Shown here: one piece after another, positions 10,932 through 23,344 of the stretch
Layout: each line of letters opens with the position of its first letter
How positions within the stretch are numbered: the stretch's first letter is position 1
From: Linderina pennispora
Lineage: Eukaryota > Kickxellomycota > Kickxellomycetes > Kickxellales > Kickxellaceae
NCBI RefSeq assembly: GCF_002104995.1
Contig: NW_024468252.1
Span: 1,178,001 to 1,242,000, forward strand
Direction of reading: 5' to 3'
Length of the DNA stretch: 64,000 nucleotides
Translations under genes and position numbers: made by a program
Notes under the pieces: generated by a model
Databases searched by the model: none
Told to the model about the DNA's origin: nothing
The model's input: the letters and a program-made list of their open reading frames with translations, nothing else

Positions 10932-13493
10932 ATGGCGGACACACGCTACCAGGTAGAGTTGATAGCAACAGCATTCCATGCGGCATCCTCGATACTGAGC
11001 AATGGGCATGACGAAACAAAGCGATGATACTGCCTTTGGCTGTGTGCGTGAGCCACAAATGATCTGCAGCAAGCTTGTGTTGTTCCCTACTTGACATCAG
11101 CTGCAAGCTACTGTCCTGGAGCCGCGTGCAGAGCGCACTTGGCACAGTCTGTACGAAGCTCTGGTGGAGCCTGTCCTGGCTGCTCTCAAAGCCGGCTCGG
11201 ATCGAGGTTCACTAGCTGTGTTGAACGCAGCAGTAGCATTTAAAGCCTTATCCTCCCCCGCAGCTCCGGCTCTTGTACCCCCGCTCACGCTCTTCATTTT
11301 TATCTTCTCCACAGCCCATCCAGCGCAGTTCTGTGACCGAAGCCTCCCACCACCCACTCTTCACTATTGCACTTTTTTCTCTCTAATTTCCTCCTTAATT
11401 CACACCTTTTGCAATACCTCCTTTTTTTAGACCGCCTGCTCTATCGGCAGCCAGACCACTCGATCGCCACCCAGCCAGGCGTGGCAGACTACAGACGCTC
11501 GCAGACAACCCGAGCAGCTCCGCAGCCAGGTGCGCAAGTCGCGCAGTTTCAACAATCTAACAGCCACAGCTCACCGTGACATGGTCACAGGCAAGCACAC
11601 AAGGTACCGGTACCGCAGGTGCCGAGGACGCCGAGGACGCCCAGAACACCAAACTCGGCCAAGCCTGGCCACTCCCGGGCAAAATCGACGCAGACACGGG
11701 ACGTGGATGAGACAGCAAAGTATGGCAGCCACCGGATGCGTGCGCACAGACGGCGCACTGATGGCAGCACAATTGATAGTGAGACAAGCCCGATTCAGCG
11801 GCCACGGACGGCACATGGACCAGCATCGCCAGAGTTCTCAACATATAGTCAGTACCCGGACTTTGAGACTGTGACAAATCCGTTCGCCAAGAGCGATAAG
11901 ATCCCGCGCAAGCGAGTTCCCGCCAGGCCAGCAGTGCCACAGATGCAGCAGCAGGGACAGCAAGATGTGGATTCGACAATTAATGCAAGGTGGGCATGAG
12001 GGTGGGTCACGCTCAGCTGTGCCGACGGCTGGCAAGCGGATTATACCAATAGCAGCACTGTTGCGAGCGTGCCCGAGCGGCTGGCTGTCAAGCTCCAGGA
12101 TGTCGGTGCTTCCAAGTCGCTAAGGGTGAGGAAGGATTCGCAGGAAAATGTACCGGCACCGCTGCGCAGGCACGATCTGATTCCTCGACACTCTGAGCAC
12201 CCGGGGCTGTTTGCTCATATGAAGCCAGTGCAGCAGCCAGAAGTCGAGCCCGAAAAGACCAATGTTTTATCGGCGACCGTGATGCCAGGGAAGCCATTGG
12301 TACGGACAGACTCTCTACAGAGCTCAAAGTCTAATGGCTCACGCGCTACAGCTAAGTCGGCTTCCACAGGCGGACGCCAGAAGCCACGGCGAACCTCGCA
12401 TAGCACTGGCGCAGTGCGGGATCTAGGAACTAGTGGCCAAGCATCGCTGGCGCATTCACAGCAACCAGGAAGGCCATTCAGCGGACACGACCTAGGTTCA
12501 CGTATCCGGATCGATATGGACAAGGTCGAGGGACTTTACCAGCGTCAGAGCCAGATATTCGAGAAGGAAAAGGCACAGCGTGATGGCTCCTCGTCGGTCA
12601 GTGCCGGTGCCGGTAAGCCAAGCAGCAGAGCAGGCGTCAGGGAGCCGCTTCAGCCGCAGCACCCTCCATCGCCGATTAGTGACACCAGTAGTCCATCAAC
12701 AGTGCATGAGTCGCAGCAGGCGATGGGCCAGGATGATATCCGCGATGAGCGGATTCCGTTCCAGGATGTGCTGATTCCAATGGTGTTCAAGAAGCTATGC
12801 AAGGACCTGGAGGATCCCGGGTTCGAGATTGACGAGGAAGCGTACCGCAAGTTCAAGCTGTCAGAGCGCTGGTATGCACGCGAAGAGCGCAAACTACGCA
12901 AGAATCTTGGCGAGGCAAATAGCGGCGCCTCTATTGTGCAGACACCGCCATCTGTCTCGCCTGAGCCTGAGAAGCAGCTGCAAAATGTACCTGAGGCTGT
13001 GTCTGATGAGGAGGGGGCGGAGGAACAGCGGCCCTCTTTCGAAGCAGTAGCTCCAGCAGCACTACCACCAAGGCAGAAGCAGCAGCAGCAGCTATTCCCA
13101 GGGCGCAGGCGCACACCTAGCTTGCAGCACAGTGTCGCGGGTGACATCCAGGCAGTCATGCCGAGCGCACCCCCAATGGCTCACCATCCAGCACAAGGCA
13201 GGGGCATCCCCCGGGGCTACGAGTCACCCAACATGCCACCAAGAGTGTCGTCTGCTACAGCTGCGGCACATGCGTACCGATCGCCTCCTGCAGGCAGCAC
13301 TAAATTGATGCATGCTGGTGCCAGGCAAGACCCAGAGCAAATGTCCAGCAGGTTTAATCAGCTCGAGGTTCACGATCCACAGTCATACCCTCAGCGTACC
13401 CGCAGCTACTATAGCCATCAGCAGCAGCAGCAAACTGTCAGAGAGGAAAGGGCTAGCAAGACCGCCGGCTGCTGCGGATGCAACATTATGTAA
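10932..13493 (+). CDS. Uncharacterised Ser/Pro-rich protein with Cys-rich CaaX tail
   Basis: Proposed exons: 10932-10952 (seven codons, MADTRYQ), 11431-11989 and 12053-13493. Both introns are GT-AG (478 and 63 nt) and phase-consistent; the first ends in a CTTTTTTTAG acceptor. About 670 residues. One frame problem remains near 11600, where the frame moves from RKSRSFNNLTATAHRD to VPQVPRTPRTPRTP (two extra or one missing base). The body is low-complexity, Ser/Pro/Gln-rich and basic. Near 12530 a short helix IRIDMDKVEGLYQRQSQIFEKEKA occurs. Near 12760-12900 a conserved-looking helical block contains FKKLCKDLEDPGFEIDEEAY and WYAREERKLRKNL. The protein ends SKTAGCCGCNIM: the last four, CNIM, form a CaaX box with X=Met, favouring farnesylation, and the two preceding cysteines suit palmitoylation. 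Peripheral membrane attachment is therefore inferred. I do not recognise the family. Confidence 0.65.
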
Positions 13494-14106
13494 ACTCACA
13501 ATATACATACATCTCTACCATGTATTTTCCACCTGCCTGATCGAGCCGGCACTGCGCGAAATGCACACGTCGAGAATGGCTCTCGAGCCGGACTGCGAGT
13601 GGCTCTCGGCTCGACAAAAAGAAGCAAAAAATGCAAAATGCGCAGACGCCTGCAGAGTAATTTTTAAAGGCTTTACCTTTTGGCCATGCGAATGCTTGCT
13701 TCTGTTACTCCTTCTGCCATTGGCTTCTTCTGCATTGCGAATCCTTAGAGCCCCTACTTTCCTTATATCCCTTCCAAGCGACAGAACACGCAGCTAAACG
13801 GCTCATTGAGAACGCAGCGGTGTAGCAATTTCCAGCCCTGGCACAACTCCAGCTGTTTGTTTTGAAGGAGACAGGCACTGCATATACTCACACTGGTGGT
13901 ATCAACCGCATTACCACTTATAAACACGAGGTGCGTTACCCCTGCAGCCCTGCATTGCTGCTGTCAGTCACTTTTGCACCTCCGGCCGGATAGAAGCCCT
14001 CAGATCTGCACAAGCACTTGTGGCCAAGCGCCTCATCAAACTGTTGTGGACAAAAAGCTCAGACACCGACACGTACCGTAGGTAAAAGTAACAGCGAAGC
14101 CATATT
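13494..14106. other. Intergenic spacer
   Basis: Contains the 3' flank of the CaaX protein gene and the presumed promoter of the SEN1-like gene. A frame open from 13312 across the stop is a shadow. No gene or RNA is recognised. Confidence 0.5.
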
Positions 14107-17100
14107 ATGAGCAGCAGGATACCTACGTTGCCCGAAGTACTGGAGTCGTTGCAGCAGCGGCGGCAAAACGAGGCAGATCTAAATGTCGCCAATGTGTTTT
14201 TCAACCACGCGATGCAGTACCTGGTAAAGGGCGATGCGCGGTGCTGGTGGTGCACGCCTGAGACAACTGATATAGCCACCGAGACATTACATTTATTTTC
14301 TCTGGCGCAGCGATCTCCTGAGGTAAACGAGCTCATCCAGGCATCTGAGCAGCAGCTGACAAAATGCACGGCCTGCATCAGTGCGTACTACGATGCCAAG
14401 GTGCGGTTGCGGAAGCGGTACAACGCCATGTACAGCCCGGCTGCTGTTGACGTGTTTTTCGAGACACTGGGGAGATGGGATGCCCAGCGACTGGCGAGAG
14501 CGTTGGAGCAAACGTCGGTTAGGGACAGCGCTGCGGGATCAATAGTGCTGTACGATGTGTGCCGAGTCGAAGACAATCTGCTGTTTCATCCCCAGGTCGC
14601 TGCAGGGACAAACAAGTACATTCGGGAGGCATTGGCGGCGGGCGGGAATCTTAATCTTAGGCAACCGGCTGCAGCCAGGGTTCTTTATTCTGGCATTTTC
14701 TGGCGACGAGCAGGTGCGCAGATGGGCGTGGCGGACACTAAAGTTTGCCAATAACAAGAGCGCGGTGTTTGATGCACATTCAGTTATCCTTATGCTTTGC
14801 GGGGGTGTTCAGGATGCTGGCATTCCAGGCAGGACAGTCTGCATCCATACCCAGTAGCAAAGGAGCAGACCAAGGGGTTCAGTGATATCAAGTTTGTGTT
14901 TTCGGCTGATGAGGTCTGGCACAGTCTGCGGGTTGCGCTGGGGCGACTGTCGAAGGATAGCCGGGAGGTGCTGGCGAGGCGGACTAGGTGGGATTCCGGT
15001 GATTATCTGCAAACGCCTTTTGGACATTTCTGGGCCCGAGTTCCTTGACGCAGTGCGCTCATTTGCCGATATCCTGAGCGCGGCCGAGCCAAAAGTCGTG
15101 TGGCAGCCGGTGCGTAGCCATATGGGGTGTGCGCCGGTGGATTTTGCCCGGCTGATCGTGAACCACCCGCAGTTCAAGGCCAAGTTTACCTGATTCGCCG
15201 GTGGCGATGGCTGATCTGACCAACGACACGCTATCGCTGGCAAATCGGCGGCTACGTACGGTTATCGACTGGATTATTCCGTTCATTGGATCCCTGGACA
15301 TGCCCAGCGACCACCAGGCAGTAGAGGTTCTGCTGAGGGCGCTGTTTATGGAGCTGCCTGCGCTGCACGGCGTGCCATTAGCGTACCGGGCAGTCGCAGT
15401 ACACACAACGGTTGCCATTGTGAAGCATAGCTTTGAGTGGCCCGATGAGCGACGGTTCTTGGAGAGTGGTCAGTCGATAGTGGCGGATTTCGTGAGGGAT
15501 GCAGCTCCAACACTGCTAGACATCATACAGGGGCGGCATGAGCTGGCGAGCAGCGAGCTACTAGTAACAAGCGCGGATTCGTTTGTTGACATGATTCTCC
15601 GCGACGACATGCTACATACATTCCGGGCAGTCTCAAAGCACAGCGAAGTGGCCGGCGAGATCATAGTGTCTGGCGAAAGCTCTGGCGGGATGGAGGCGCC
15701 AGCTGTGTTACTTCATTACCCGGCTCTGTGGGATGGCGTGCTACGTGAGTTCCACAACACGGATATTGTGAAGAAGGCGATTTTCTCGACATCCTATATC
15801 ATGCTGTTTGACCCGTTGCCATCACATTTGGTGCGGGATGCTGCCTGGACCCTGGCGCACTACGTATAGGCGATTTGAGCACGAGCGGCAGGAGCTGTCG
15901 ACGATGCTGACCCAGCTGCTTCGGATGCTAGTGCGACTCGTTGCCGCACATCCGGTCCGAAGAGTGGGGGGAGTGGAAACATACCCTGCTGCCGTCACTT
16001 CTGAGGCACTTGATATCGCCGAATGAGCAGGTGCGTGTGCTGGCGATGCGGATTCTGCGCTGGTCGCCGACAGACGTGGTTGACGTTGATGATATGGATC
16101 CGGGGGGCGGTTTTACGTCGCAGTCGGTGCTGGACGATACCGAGTGCGATATGGCGTGCTACGAGCTGTACAAGCAGCACAGCAACTACTTTTTTACGGT
16201 CCTTGCTGAGATCTCCAACGACTGCACCATTCTGGTCAAGAATGAGCGGCCAGCATACTCGGCGAGCACAAATGTAGCGGTGCTTGTGCGGTCGTCTGGT
16301 GTCGTCGGTGAGCAATAAGCAGATGGCAGGCAACACGGAGGCTATGGCAAAGCTATTTTTTGCATTCTGCAACCTGCTGGCGTCGATTCTGCGCAATAGC
16401 TCGGAGGGCGGCGTGCTTTCGGAGAACGGGTCTGGGGTATACTCGTCATCGGTACTGCGAGTGTTTCAGACGCTGTATTATATGCTAAACACAGTCGAAT
16501 TTTCGACGATTGTACAGTTCACCAAGAAGAGCGCCAGCTTGAATGAGAACGAGGCGATGGACATGCTGTCGAAGTGTGTCTCGCAGATGCTGAACTACCT
16601 AGGCACTGAGGACACATTGGACGTATCGAGCGGCATTATCAAGACTCTGGGTATGATTGCCACCGGCCTGATGGCTACGCCGGGAACATCGATGCTGTAT
16701 CCGCTGGAGACTGTGGAGGCGCTGGTCAGCGGCAAGCACGGGCATCTGTCGCCTGATATGCGGCGGCTGCTGAGCACGATCACGAAGCAGTCGGTGTGGG
16801 AGCCACGGCCAATCGAGGCGTCGAGGGCACGGCCGGTTCAGATCATCTTTGATGATGAGGACATGCTGGCCGATCTCAGCAACTTCGATCTGTCGGATAT
16901 CGATGACGCGATGGAGCACGAGCCCATTCCGGTAGATCCAGAGCCAATTTCGGTGCCAGTGCAGCCTGGCAATCGACGTTACATCGTCAACACTTATGCC
17001 GAAACCGCAGAAGCCTTCACCGGCTGCTATGGGCGGGTTTGCAAAGGTTAAGGCCCAGGATCCTGGGGTGCAGCCGGCGGTCAACAGGCCGATGCACACA

Positions 17101-20100
17101 TCCGCTATGCATGTAGGCAAGGCACTGCTGCTATCTGCACCAAAGCAAACACAGCAGTCGCCGACGGATGGTGATGACGAGGTCAGGGTTGTGCAGTTGA
17201 CAGCGGCAGATGCGGCCACAGTACGGCGCAAGCAGTCGTCGATGGACGCCTGGCTGTCCAAAGTCCAAGGCGATGGGCAACTCGGGGACACTGACTGGGG
17301 GCAAGGCGACGCTAGCAAAGAAAGAGCCCAAGAAGAGCGGGGGCAAGGCAGGCGGCGGGCTGCTGAGCATGATGAAGAGCAGCTTTGCCAGTGAGCGCAA
17401 GAGCCTGATGCTCAGCAGCACCCGCAGTCGCCAGGCAGCGTCGGTAGTGCCGAAGCAGCACGTCAAGGCGCCGAGATCCATGTCCACGGTTCCAGTCAGC
17501 AAGTGGGACAGTCGGCGCAATATGGATGCGGAGGAAGAGGATGATGGTGCGCCCCTTGCCCGAGCTCGTTGTGCGCAATGCGTCCAAGGAAGCACTACAG
17601 GAGCTCGAGCTGGCCAAGTCACGCAAGGTGACAAGCTCTGGCAGCACCATGCAGTCCAGGAGCAGCAGCCATGTAGTGCCTGGCGACAGCGATACTGACA
17701 GCTCTGACGACGACAAGGACAATGAGGAGAGCGGCGGCCTGGCCGGGTTGCTGAAGATTCACCGCACACCCACCAAGGCACCGGAGCGTCGACCGATCAA
17801 GTTCATCTCACTGGTCGACGGCCTGGGAGTGTCTGGTGGCAGTGGCCGGCCTGGGTCGATATTCTTCGATGCGCAGGCGCGGCAGCGCGCTATTAGCGAG
17901 CAGGAGGCCAAGGAGCGGACTGACGCCGAGCATGAACAGCCTGCACAAGAAGCTGCTGGCGTGGAAATACGAAGATTCAGGGGATATGCCGCCGGATGCA
18001 CGCACGACGACATACAAAACAATCCCCGACACATTCACCGACTGCGACAGCTACGCAGGGGTGTTTGAGCCACTGCTGCTGCTCGAATGCTGGGCACAGT
18101 TCCAGCGGGCCAAGGAGGAGACGGCAGCGAGCGAGCCCAGCGAAGCCACCCTGCAGTCACGGATGTGCGTGGATGAGTTCCAGGACATTACGTTCGAGAT
18201 GGCCATTGCCGACATGGATGACGTGGCAGACCATGATGTGCTGGTGCTGACAGAGAGCATGTCGCGCGAGAAGCGCTACGCCAAGGGGATCACGGCCGTT
18301 GGTCTGAGCGGGCAGATCGGCAGGCAGGGTGACGCAGGCTCGACAGCCAACCCGGCGCTCCTCAACAGGCCCACGATTCTGGGCAAGGTGCAGAGCCGCG
18401 TGTTTGGCCGCGACAACGTGCAGGTCGTGGTGCGTGTGTTTATGCAGGGGGTGCGGCTGGCGCAGTTCCTCAACAAGCTCGTGCTCAAGTCGGTGTGGGT
18501 GTTCATTAAGCTCTACGGTCTGACACCCATGCATCGCGAATACGCGGCGCTGCGCTCTCTGCCATACCTGGACAGGCAGCTGGTGCAGGAGATTCTGGTC
18601 CCGCGGCCCGTCAGGCACCAGATGCTGGGCAAGCTGGACGTCGAAAAGTGCATGCGGATGCACGCGCTGAACCAGCCGCAGGCAGAGGCCGTTGTGGCGG
18701 CTGTGAACCGCAGCAACGGGTTTACGCTGATTCAGGGACCGCCAGGGACTGGAAAGACAAAGACCATCCTGGGGCTTGCGGGCGCGTTGATCTCGCAGGC
18801 AAAGAAGCAGCTGTCTGACGACTACAAGCCGTATACGCCCGCGGGACCCGATGCTGAAGCACCGCCGACGGCGAAGAAGAACAACAAGCTGCTGATCTGT
18901 GCGCCCAGCAATGCTGCAGTGGACGAAATCGTCAAGCGCCTAAAGCAAGGGATCCGTGACGATACCGGCAAGACGTTCTTCCCAAGTGTCGTGCGTGTCG
19001 GCATGTCTGACAGCGTCAGCAGCACTGTGCGCGACACCACACTGGACTTTTTGCTCGACAAGGCTCTGAACTCGTACGGAGGCGTCAATGGCACGAAGGG
19101 GACCGCTGGAGACGAGAATGACATAAGCGCAGCCCAAGACGCTCTGCTCACCTCCGTTTCTGGCCACCGCGGCAGCGACGGCAGGGTCGTTGATATGGCG
19201 GCTCGGGCCAAAGTCGCTCGTGCATCAGCCGTCGAGACCCAGCGGTCGCTGCGCAAACGGCTTGACGACGTCAACGTGAGGCGGCGCGAGCTGGATCAGC
19301 GCATGCAGACCATCGACCCGTCCAACATGGCCGAGATGCGCGAGTTCCGCCAGAAGTTTGGCAAGCTGAACGAGGAGAAGAAGCGTGTCTGCGCACAGCT
19401 GGACTCGGAGCGCGAGCGCGGGCGCGAGGCAGCGCGTACGATTGACTCAACCAAGCACAAGATCCGGCTGCAGATCCTGCAGACCACCGACATCCTGTGC
19501 TGCACGCTGAGCGGCTCTGGCCACGACATGATGGCCAGCATCCAGTGCTCCTTCGACACCTGTCATTATCGACGAGGCTGCGCAGAGCGTCGAGCTGGCG
19601 TGCCTGATCCCGCTCAAGTACGGCTGCCAGCGGTGCATTCCTGGTCGGAGATCCGAACCAGCTGCCACCGACGGTACTGTCGCAGGCTGCGATGCAGCAC
19701 ATGTACAACCAGAGCATGTTTGTCAGGATCCAGAAGAACAGCCCCGAGTCGGTCAATCTGCTCAGCATCCAGTACCGCATGCACCCCGAGATCTCGCGGT
19801 TCCCGTCCATGCTCTTCTACGACTCCAAGCTCAAGGACGGTCCTGGGATGGCTAAGAAGCAGACTGCGCCGTGGCACGCCAGCCGCTTCTTCCCGCCATT
19901 CTGCTTCTTCAATATCCGCGAGGGTAAGGAGGAGTCGGGCAAGTCGCACTCGGTGTTCAACATGGCCGAGGCGCGCGCTGCAGTGCAGCTTGGTGCAGCA
20001 CCTGTGCATCAGCTTCCCAAGCCTTCCGATGAAGCAGACGATTGGCGTCATCACGCCGTACAAGCAGCAGAAGAGCACGCTGGTGCGCCAATTCCAGAGC

Positions 20101-21436
20101 TGCTTCGGCCAGGCTGTCACCGACGCCATCGAGTTCAACACTGTCGATGGGTTCCAAGGCCAGGAGAAGGACATTATCATCTTCTCGTGTGTGCGTGCTG
20201 GTGGCTCGGGCGTCGGATTCCTGGCTGACGAGCGGCGCATGAACGTCGGGCTGACCCGTGCGCGCAAGTCGATGTTTGTGCTGGGTAATTCCGATCTGCT
20301 GGTGGTCAGTCCGCTGTGGAGGAAGCTGATTGACGACGCCAAGCAGCGCAGCCTGCTCTTGGACTGCAAGCTGCCACTGTTTGGCCGGTATCTTGGAAAT
20401 GCAGCCACCTGCGACAATCTGACCAGGGATCCCAAGGACGCAATGGATACTGCGGCTGATGGCGAAGGCGACCGGGCAGAATTCATCCTGGAGGCGTTTA
20501 ACGATTCCGAGCTGAAGCGCGCCAACGCAGCCGCAGCCACTCCAGCGGTTCCCGCAGTCAAACAGATAGCAGCCCAGCACAGATCATCACTCGAGCCCAG
20601 CTGCAGACAGGGAGACCAAGCCATCTGCGCTGGCGTCACTGGTAGCATCTGCAAAGCGCGATGCCAGCCAGCCCGTGGCTGGCCAAGCAGTTGCCTGCAA
20701 GCAGCAACGGCCGACAGCACCGGCGCCAATGCCTGCAGCGCGCCCGCAAGTGCACCCAGGCACCGGCGATAGCTATTCCTGTCGGCGGGCATCGCCCAGT
20801 TGCTCCACCGGCAGCCCAAGCGGCCTCCCCTGTCAGCTGCGACACGGGAGCGGCAGCGCTCCAGCCTGTTTATTCCCAAGAAGCGCGGCGGAGGGGCTCA
20901 CCGCCCCGGTGCACGCCCACCGCCCACGCAGCACGATGTGGTCCAGCCAATGTCGCCGCCAGTCCAGCCGCCTGCCGGCGCTCGTCCTATTATGAGTCCT
21001 CCTGCCGCATATTGAAGCCCGCGCCTTGTCGCCTCCAAAGCGGACTCCGCCACCTCCGCCGCCCAAGAAACAGCCGACTGTCATTACGGTTGCCGAGCGC
21101 GGAAATCCTAAGGGTAGGGAGCCAGGGAAGCCACAGAGAGGCCGTAGCAGGAGCCCGAGGCGGAGCCACAGCCGGAACAGAAGCAGGGAGCGGAGCAGAG
21201 ACAGGAGCCGCAGTGATCGCCACCACCATCGCAGCAGCAGCCGCGACAGCCGCAGCAGCCGCGACAGCCGGAAGGACAAGAAGCACAAGGATGGTACAAA
21301 GCATGGGAGCTCCAAGCGTCGCCGCAAGGGCGGGCTGTTCCGGCCTAGCATTTACGAGGAGGAGCCAGCGAGAAAGCGCTCGAAGGGCAGCGATAACAGC
21401 CGCGAGGATATGATTTCGGAAATGTTCTCAAGGTAG
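14107..21436 (+). CDS. SEN1: Sen1-type RNA/DNA helicase with RS-rich C-terminus (many frame breaks)
   Basis: About 2,440 residues if the frame is resolved. Sen1 is a nuclear superfamily-1B helicase acting in non-coding transcription termination and R-loop removal. The N-terminal Sen1 helical domain starts LPEVLESLQQRRQNEADLNV, with WWCTPET and ETLHLFSLA. The helicase core (about 18.4-20.4 kb) shows motif I GPPGTGKT at 18735-18758, CAPSNAAVDEIV, motif II DEAA at 19571-19582, motif III GDPNQLPPT near 19645-19672, QYRMHPEIS, DGFQGQEKD and motif VI GLTRARKSM. A linker of coiled-coil charge (RRRELDQRMQTIDPSNMAEM) sits between Ia and II, as in Sen1/Upf1 stalks. The C-terminus has SSLFIPKKRGGG, Pro-rich sequence, then an RS domain. 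At least fifteen frame changes occur (including near 14690, 15192, 15867, 16992, 17545, 17931, 19561, 19640, 19990, 20800, 21015), almost all stepping as if one base were extra. Conserved motifs continue in every new frame, so I call it a real gene rather than a pseudogene. Confidence 0.88.
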
Positions 21437-22204
21437 CCTTTTCATTTGACCATGCATATCATCATAGCGTGAAACGTGTTTGTTCGACGGTCTGCGGGAG
21501 GATGCTGTTGCATACTCCGATGCAGCCGTCCCTGGCGTCAGCATGGCAGCCGACTCTGTGGATAGTAAATCAAATGTCCAACGAGAGCCCTGCTCCAGGC
21601 TCCTCAGAGTTGAAGAGTTGTAGTCTTTGGCGCGCCGCATAGGTGGCTGCGTCAAAGGTATGATGTATCTATGGCAGCTCGCTTGCTGGCTGCCAATTCG
21701 GAATCGTTTGGGCTCGCTAGTCGTCGGCTCAGCTCCGTAGCAAGCCAAACAAACACAAGGATAGCCTATATTTCATATTGCAGCAGCACTATTAGGGATA
21801 TAGCACCAATACTGGCAGCGAGGACAGAAATCTGGAAGTCCAGGCAGAACATGGTTGTCAATGAGCGAAGTTGATGCAGACTCTTCATCCCTAGTGAGGT
21901 TTGTTGTTTCAAGGGCTCTTGGGAAAGACATAATAAAATCGCCATATACAGCTGCTAAAGGAAAAACAGCATGATGAAACAAGCACTCCGGTTCTATGTA
22001 ATAAGCAGTGCGCTGCTGCTAGTTCACCAGAATAGCGTGAAATGTTCCTTGATCGGTGATCCCAGTTCCGGGGACCAGCGCCATCCCCACAATGGAAGGT
22101 GGCTGCGCTAATAAGCATGGCATTCATAGTCATCAGCGAAAAAAGCGCGTACGTCATCACTCCACTTTTGTTCTTCAAGCCACCCTCTTTTCACCAACTA
22201 TACA
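21437..22204. other. Intergenic spacer
   Basis: 3' flank of the SEN1-like gene followed by the promoter of the geranylgeranyltransferase gene. Short frames on both strands lack any domain. Nothing else is recognised. Confidence 0.5.
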
Positions 22205-23205
22205 ATGACAGACACCAGCACTCTGCTAGTCGACAAGCATGTGCAGTACATCCAGAGCCTAGACAAAAAGCAAGACAGCCTCGAGTACTGGATGAGCGAG
22301 CACCTGCGCGTCAGCGGCATCTACTGGGGACTGGTAGCGCTGGAGCTAATGGGCCGCGCCCCAGCCTTCGACAAGGACGCAGTGGTCGCGTACGTCCTGA
22401 CGTGCCAGAACGCCGACGGGGGCTTCGGCGGCCACACCAGCCACGACTCGCACCTTCTGTACACAATGAGCGCAGTGCAAATCCTGGCCATGTACGATGC
22501 GCTGGACCAGATCTCCGCCGACAAGGTGGTGCAACTACGTTGTTGGGCTGCAGGACAAAGAGACCGGGGAGGTGAGCGGCGACAGGATGGGGCGAGAAGG
22601 ACACCCGGTTCGCGTTCATCTCGCTGGCAATCCTCAGCTTCTTCCAATGCCGTGGACAGGATAAAGGTGGGGCCGATTGTCGAGTACGTGAGCAGGTCGA
22701 TGAACTACGACGGCGGGTTTGGCAGTGGGCCCGGCGGCGAGTCGCATGCGGCCCAGGTGTTCACGTCGCTGGCGTGCCTGGCCATTGCTGGCCGGCTGGA
22801 TGTGGTTGATAGGGAGAGGACTGTCAAAGTGGCTGGCCGAGCGCCAGCTGAAGTGTGGCGGGCTGAACGGCCGCCCGCAGAAGCTCGAGGACGTCTGCTA
22901 CTCGTGGTGGGCCGATGTCGTCGCTCAAGATCCTGGGCAGGGTGGACTGGATCGACAAGGACAGGCTTGCCTGAGTTTATTCTGTCGGCGCAGGACCCCG
23001 ATAACGGCGGGATTGCCGACCGCCCGGGCGACGTCGCCGACGTCTACCACACGTGCTTTGGCATTGCCGGTCTGTCGCTGATTGGGTTCCAGGGATATGG
23101 ACTCGAGGATGTGGACCCTGTGTACTGCATGCCAGTCAAGGTCATTGAGCGCATGGGGCTACGATTACATGGAGGGGCCGCCTGCCCGTCGAGTGGAAGC
23201 AATGA
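22205..23205 (+). CDS. BET2: Rab geranylgeranyltransferase (type II) beta subunit (frame-broken)
   Basis: Catalytic beta subunit that, with Bet4 and the Rab escort protein, attaches geranylgeranyl groups to Rab/Ypt GTPases. About 330 residues, the normal family size. Prenyltransferase repeats are visible: [78 protein letters not shown]. The zinc ligands fit the family: Asp/Cys in LEDVCYSWW and His in [11 protein letters not shown]. The end region [15 protein letters not shown] is typical. Frame changes near 22535, 22580, 22655, 22830, 22920, 22972 and 23163 each behave as one extra base. I place the end at a TGA at 23203-23205 because a further shift gives a short tail and an AATAAA lies at 23243-23248. 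An alternative frame stays open to 23306. The gene converges on PKC1 with almost no spacer. Confidence 0.85.
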
Positions 23206-23344
23206 TGCTGGTTCACGATCGAGTGATTCTGCAAGAGTTATTAATAAAAAGTTTAGAACGGAAAAAGCAAGGGCAAGAGGAAGGAAGAAAAGAACATAGG
23301 AAATAGGCGGCTGGAACCCCCCGCCAGAGGCAGCGGGCAGCTTA

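Noticed and set aside
14107-21436. SEN1 as a pseudogene
   Set aside because: All helicase motifs are intact and continue across each frame step; the steps have one direction and occur in several unrelated genes, pointing to sequence error.
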